Shown here: one piece after another, positions 61,592 through 64,000 of the stretch | How the letters are laid out: each line of letters starts with the position of its first letter | Numbering within the stretch: the first letter of the stretch is position 1 | NCBI GenBank assembly: GCA_963811365.1 | Contig: CAWEQW010000006.1 | Span: forward strand, 124,001-188,000 | Direction: 5' to 3' | From: CAWEQW01 sp963811365 | Lineage (GTDB): Bacteria; Actinomycetota; Actinomycetes; Propionibacteriales; Nocardioidaceae | DNA: 64,000 nucleotides | The notes under the pieces: model-generated | Told to the model about the DNA's origin: nothing | The model's input: the letters and a program-made list of their open reading frames with translations, nothing else | The model's database searches: none | Program-made: the position numbers and the translations under genes

Positions 61592-61633
61592 CGCAGGCAC
61601 CAAAACCGCTACTGGACCGTCCCCGGTCGCTTC

Positions 61634-61639
61634 TAGACT
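61634..61639 (+). promoter_or_regulatory. -10 box of the DHA2 transporter gene
   Basis: TAGACT lies about 48 bp before ATG 61687, in the gap after the HIT-like gene, giving a short leader with AAGGAAG as ribosome site. Confidence 0.4.
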
Positions 61640-61686
61640 GGCCGTCCACACCGAGCGGGCGCGCGCGTGCCCGAAGGAAGTGAGCC

Positions 61687-63234
61687 ATGTCCGCCGAGAC
61701 CCACGTCGACGACCTTCCGGACCACATCGACGCAGCCGTGCTGAAGATCGCCGGGGTGGTCGTGCTGGGCGCGATCATGTCGATCCTCGACATCACCGTC
61801 GTCAACGTCGCGCTGCCGACGTTCCAGACCGCGTTCGGCAGCGTCGACCACCCGGTCGCCTACGCAACGGTGGCCTGGAGCGTGACCGCCTACACGCTGG
61901 CGCTGGCGACCGTCATCCCGATGACCGGGTGGGCGGCCGACCGGTTCGGCACCAAGCGGCTCTACATGACGGCGATCACGCTGTTCGTGGCCGGCTCGGC
62001 GCTGTGCGCCACCGCGTGGAGCATCCAGGCGCTGATCGGCTTCCGGGTCCTGCAGGGCCTCGGCGGCGGCATGCTGATGCCGCTCGGCATGACGATCATG
62101 ACCAGAGCCGCCGGTCCGCACCGGATCGGCCGGCTGATGGCGATCCTCGGCGTGCCGATGCTCCTCGGCCCGATCCTGGGGCCGATCATCGGTGGCTGGC
62201 TCATCCAGGTCGCCAGCTGGCACTGGATCTTCCTGATCAACGTGCCGATCGGTGCGGTGGCCCTCGTGTACGCCTGGCGGGTCCTCGCCCCCGACACCCC
62301 GGAGCCCTCGGAGTCATTCGACTTCCTCGGCATGGCGCTGATGTCGCCCGGTCTGGCGCTCTTCCTCTTCGGCGTCTCCTCGATCCCCTCGGAGGGCTCG
62401 GCGAGCGCCCCGCGGGTGTGGGTCTCGATGCTGATCGGCGCCGCGCTGATGATCGCGTTCGTCTTCCACTCCTTCCGCCCCGAGCATCCGCTGCTCGACC
62501 TGCGGCTGTTCCGCAACCGCAACCTCACGGTCTCGATCATCACGATGTTCCTGTTCGCCGCGGCGTTCTTCGGCGGGCTGCTGCTGGTGCCGACGTACTT
62601 CCAGTCGGTCCGCGGCGCGTCGACGCTGCAGGCCGGCCTGCTGGTCGCTCCGCAGGGCATCGGCGCGATGCTGACCATGCCGATCGCCGGCCGCCTCGTC
62701 GACCGTCACCCGGTCGGCCGGATCATCCCGTTCGGGCTCTTGGGCATCCTGATCGGGATGTTCGGGCTGACCCAGATCACCTCCACGACGCCGTACCCGC
62801 AGATCATGGTGGAGCTGTTCGTGATGGGCCTCGGCATGGGCGCCACGATGATGCCGCTGTTCACCTCGGCGCTGAAGACCCTCAAGCGCCACGAGGTCGC
62901 CCGGGGCTCGACGCTGCTGAACATCAGCCAGCAGATCGCCAGCTCGGTCGGCGTCGCGGTCATGTCGGTGCTGCTCACCAACCACCTCGACTCCCACAAG
63001 CTGGCCGGCCCGGCGATGGCCTCGCTGCAGGACCCGTCGTTGATCAAGACGATCGGCGGGCTGGCGGCGCAGGCACTCGGACTGGCGCAGGCGGCCGCCG
63101 CGTTCGCCGCCACCTTCTGGGTCGCCTGGGTGCTGGTCGCGCTGACGCTGATCCCGGCGTTCTTCCTGCCCCGCAAGCACGAGGAGACACACCTCCTCGA
63201 CGACGAGGGCGTGCCGCCGGTGGTGGTGCACTGA
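61687..63234 (+). CDS. MFS drug:H+ antiporter, DHA2 (EmrB/QacA) family
   Basis: The 515-residue protein has about 14 TM segments, starting AGVVVLGAIMSILDITVVNVALPTFQ with motif C-like features. The DHA2 motif A is WAADRFGTKRLYMTAI, and GFRVLQGLGGGMLMPLGMTIM is the MDR antiporter region. The 14-TM layout and these motifs mark an exporter of drugs or other cationic or hydrophobic compounds. The C-terminal tail is short and acidic. It is monocistronic, with AAGGAAG upstream. No repressor gene is adjacent; a short RsbRD-like gene follows 87 bp downstream. Confidence 0.92.
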   Translation: MSAETHVDDLPDHIDAAVLKIAGVVVLGAIMSILDITVVNVALPTFQTAFGSVDHPVAYATVAWSVTAYTLALATVIPMTGWAADRFGTKRLYMTAITLFVAGSALCATAWSIQALIGFRVLQGLGGGMLMPLGMTIMTRAAGPHRIGRLMAILGVPMLLGPILGPIIGGWLIQVASWHWIFLINVPIGAVALVYAWRVLAPDTPEPSESFDFLGMALMSPGLALFLFGVSSIPSEGSASAPRVWVSMLIGAALMIAFVFHSFRPEHPLLDLRLFRNRNLTVSIITMFLFAAAFFGGLLLVPTYFQSVRGASTLQAGLLVAPQGIGAMLTMPIAGRLVDRHPVGRIIPFGLLGILIGMFGLTQITSTTPYPQIMVELFVMGLGMGATMMPLFTSALKTLKRHEVARGSTLLNISQQIASSVGVAVMSVLLTNHLDSHKLAGPAMASLQDPSLIKTIGGLAAQALGLAQAAAAFAATFWVAWVLVALTLIPAFFLPRKHEETHLLDDEGVPPVVVH

Positions 63235-63321
63235 GGTCGTCCGGCGAGCGTGCCGCGCGTCACGTCGGACGCGCCGCGCCCGACCGGCGTGCCACCATGG
63301 TCGGGAGGCGAGGAGGCGGGG

Positions 63322-63798
63322 ATGACGACGCTCGACGAGCTGCTCTCGGAGTCCGAGCAGGAGGTTCTCGAGGACGCCTACGCTGCGCTGCAGCGCTCGC
63401 GCGCGAGCCACTACGAGGCGGCTGGTGAGGAGCTCACCCGCCAGCGGCTGACCGACCTGTTCCGCCTGGTCGTCGCCGCGATCCGGAGCCGCGACCTGGG
63501 CTCGGTCGGCGCGACCGCCGAGCAGATCGCCACGGAGCGGTTCCACCAGGGCTTCGACATCGGCGAGGTGCAGACCGCCTTCAACGCCCTGGAGGAGGCG
63601 ATGTGGCGCCGGGTGGTCGCCGAGGAGCCGGGGACCGACCTCGCGGAGGCCATCGGGCTGCTGAGCACCGTGCTGGGCTTCGGCAAGGACGCCCTGGCCC
63701 GCCGGTACGTCTCCCTGGCCAGCAACCGCCACGTCGCCTCGCTGGACCTGTCGGCCCTGTTCGCCGGCACGGACCCGGAGCCCTCCGGCACGTCCTGA
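63322..63798 (+). CDS. RsbRD N-terminal-like helical sensor domain protein
   Basis: The 158-residue all-helical protein reads LDELLSESEQEVLEDAYAAL, LTRQRLTDLFRLVVAAIRSRDLG, ATERFHQGFDIGEVQTAFNALEEAMWRRVV and LSTVLGFGKDALARRYVSLA. This resembles the globin-like RsbRD N-terminal domain of stressosome RsbR proteins, without a STAS domain. It might be a ligand or input protein of a stress pathway; this is an inference. GAGGCGGGG precedes the ATG. It ends 7 bp from the convergent purB stop. Confidence 0.7.
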   Translation: MTTLDELLSESEQEVLEDAYAALQRSRASHYEAAGEELTRQRLTDLFRLVVAAIRSRDLGSVGATAEQIATERFHQGFDIGEVQTAFNALEEAMWRRVVAEEPGTDLAEAIGLLSTVLGFGKDALARRYVSLASNRHVASLDLSALFAGTDPEPSGTS

Positions 63799-63804
63799 GC
63801 GGCC

Positions 63805-64000
63805 TTACAGGATCGCCTCCGGGGTGTACGCCGCGGCGCTCGGGTAGCGCGCGAGGACCTCGTCCACCCGACGTACGACGGCCTGCACCTGGTCCACGGC
63901 GGCCCCGGTGAAGGTGACCGGCTCCGCGACGAGCGCGTCGAGCTGCCCGCGGGTCAGGCCGAGCCGGGGGTCGGCGGCGAGCCGCTCGAAGACGTCGTTG
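63805..64000 (-). CDS. purB: Adenylosuccinate lyase, 3' end (5' part outside window)
   Basis: The minus strand from 64000 reads, in one frame to TAA, NDVFERLAADPRLGLTRGQL and DALVAEPVTFTGAAVDQVQ, ending ARYPSAAAYTPEAIL. This is the C-terminal end of actinobacterial PurB. Only about 65 residues lie in the window. The protein cleaves SAICAR and adenylosuccinate and extends the purine cluster leftward on the minus strand with purC. The RsbRD-like gene converges on it. Confidence 0.88.
   Translation of the reverse strand, partial: NDVFERLAADPRLGLTRGQLDALVAEPVTFTGAAVDQVQAVVRRVDEVLARYPSAAAYTPEAIL

Overview
The window is high-GC actinobacterial chromosome, most likely Nocardioidaceae (Nocardioides-like). 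This rests on strong G/C bias at third codon positions, frequent GTG and TTG starts, a mycothione reductase (the mycothiol redox system), BldC, a DUF3073 protein, a DUF222/HNH protein, ANTAR regulators, and the block purL-SCP-M20-purF-purM-DUF3073-vdh-bldC, whose last part keeps the gene order I recall from Streptomyces. Family calls come from reading the translations; no database search was run.

Layout. 1-10 kb: end of a DUF222/HNH gene, a 2H phosphoesterase / APH kinase / S51 peptidase set, an orphan DNA methyltransferase, NDH-2, mycothione reductase, a PhoD-like phosphatase, a DUF1206 membrane protein and a GNAT enzyme. 10-12.5 kb: three unrelated genes (HATPase-type ATP-binding protein, zincin metallopeptidase, nitroreductase), each broken by several one-base indels, around intact tRNA-Glu and tRNA-Asp. 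This probably reflects sequence error. 12.7-16.1 kb: a small intact gene, tRNA-Phe with a strong terminator, then an accessory island with visibly lower GC: a cytoplasmic-type subtilase overlapping a two-TM/coiled-coil protein. This is the best candidate for an undescribed two-component (possibly defence) system. 16.3-21 kb: a loose region with a dienelactone hydrolase, a lipoprotein, a methyltransferase, an FAD reductase, and decayed P-type ATPase and sugar ABC-ATPase remnants.

21-29.7 kb: an ArsR-AHSA1 pair under a large symmetric operator, small enzymes, a PIG-L deacetylase plus UGM-like flavoprotein pair, and an ECF sigma / zinc anti-sigma pair that shares a mirrored promoter with a secreted beta-propeller gene. 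29.7-34 kb: a minus-strand operon of MFS transporter, S1P-lyase-like PLP enzyme and FGGY kinase, which looks like a catabolic route for an unknown substrate. 34-46 kb: PAS-ANTAR and ANTAR regulators, a secreted EEP-fold protein, a PucR-type regulator divergent from a ferredoxin reductase/fatty-acid desaturase pair, a CoA-transferase and a large zinc-ribbon membrane protein.

46-64 kb: developmental and purine core. bldC and vdh are divergent over an AT-rich region with a near-consensus sigma-70 promoter and two TGACT palindromes. purM, purF, an M20 peptidase, an SCP-like gene and purL form one minus-strand run; purQ-purS, purC and the 3' end of purB follow. Together these supply FGAM synthase (PurL, PurQ, PurS), amidophosphoribosyltransferase, AIR synthase, SAICAR synthase and adenylosuccinate lyase. 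Several genes are probably leaderless, with a TANNNT box 6-7 nt before the start codon. A small secreted protein with three DTGWG repeats sits just upstream of purS.
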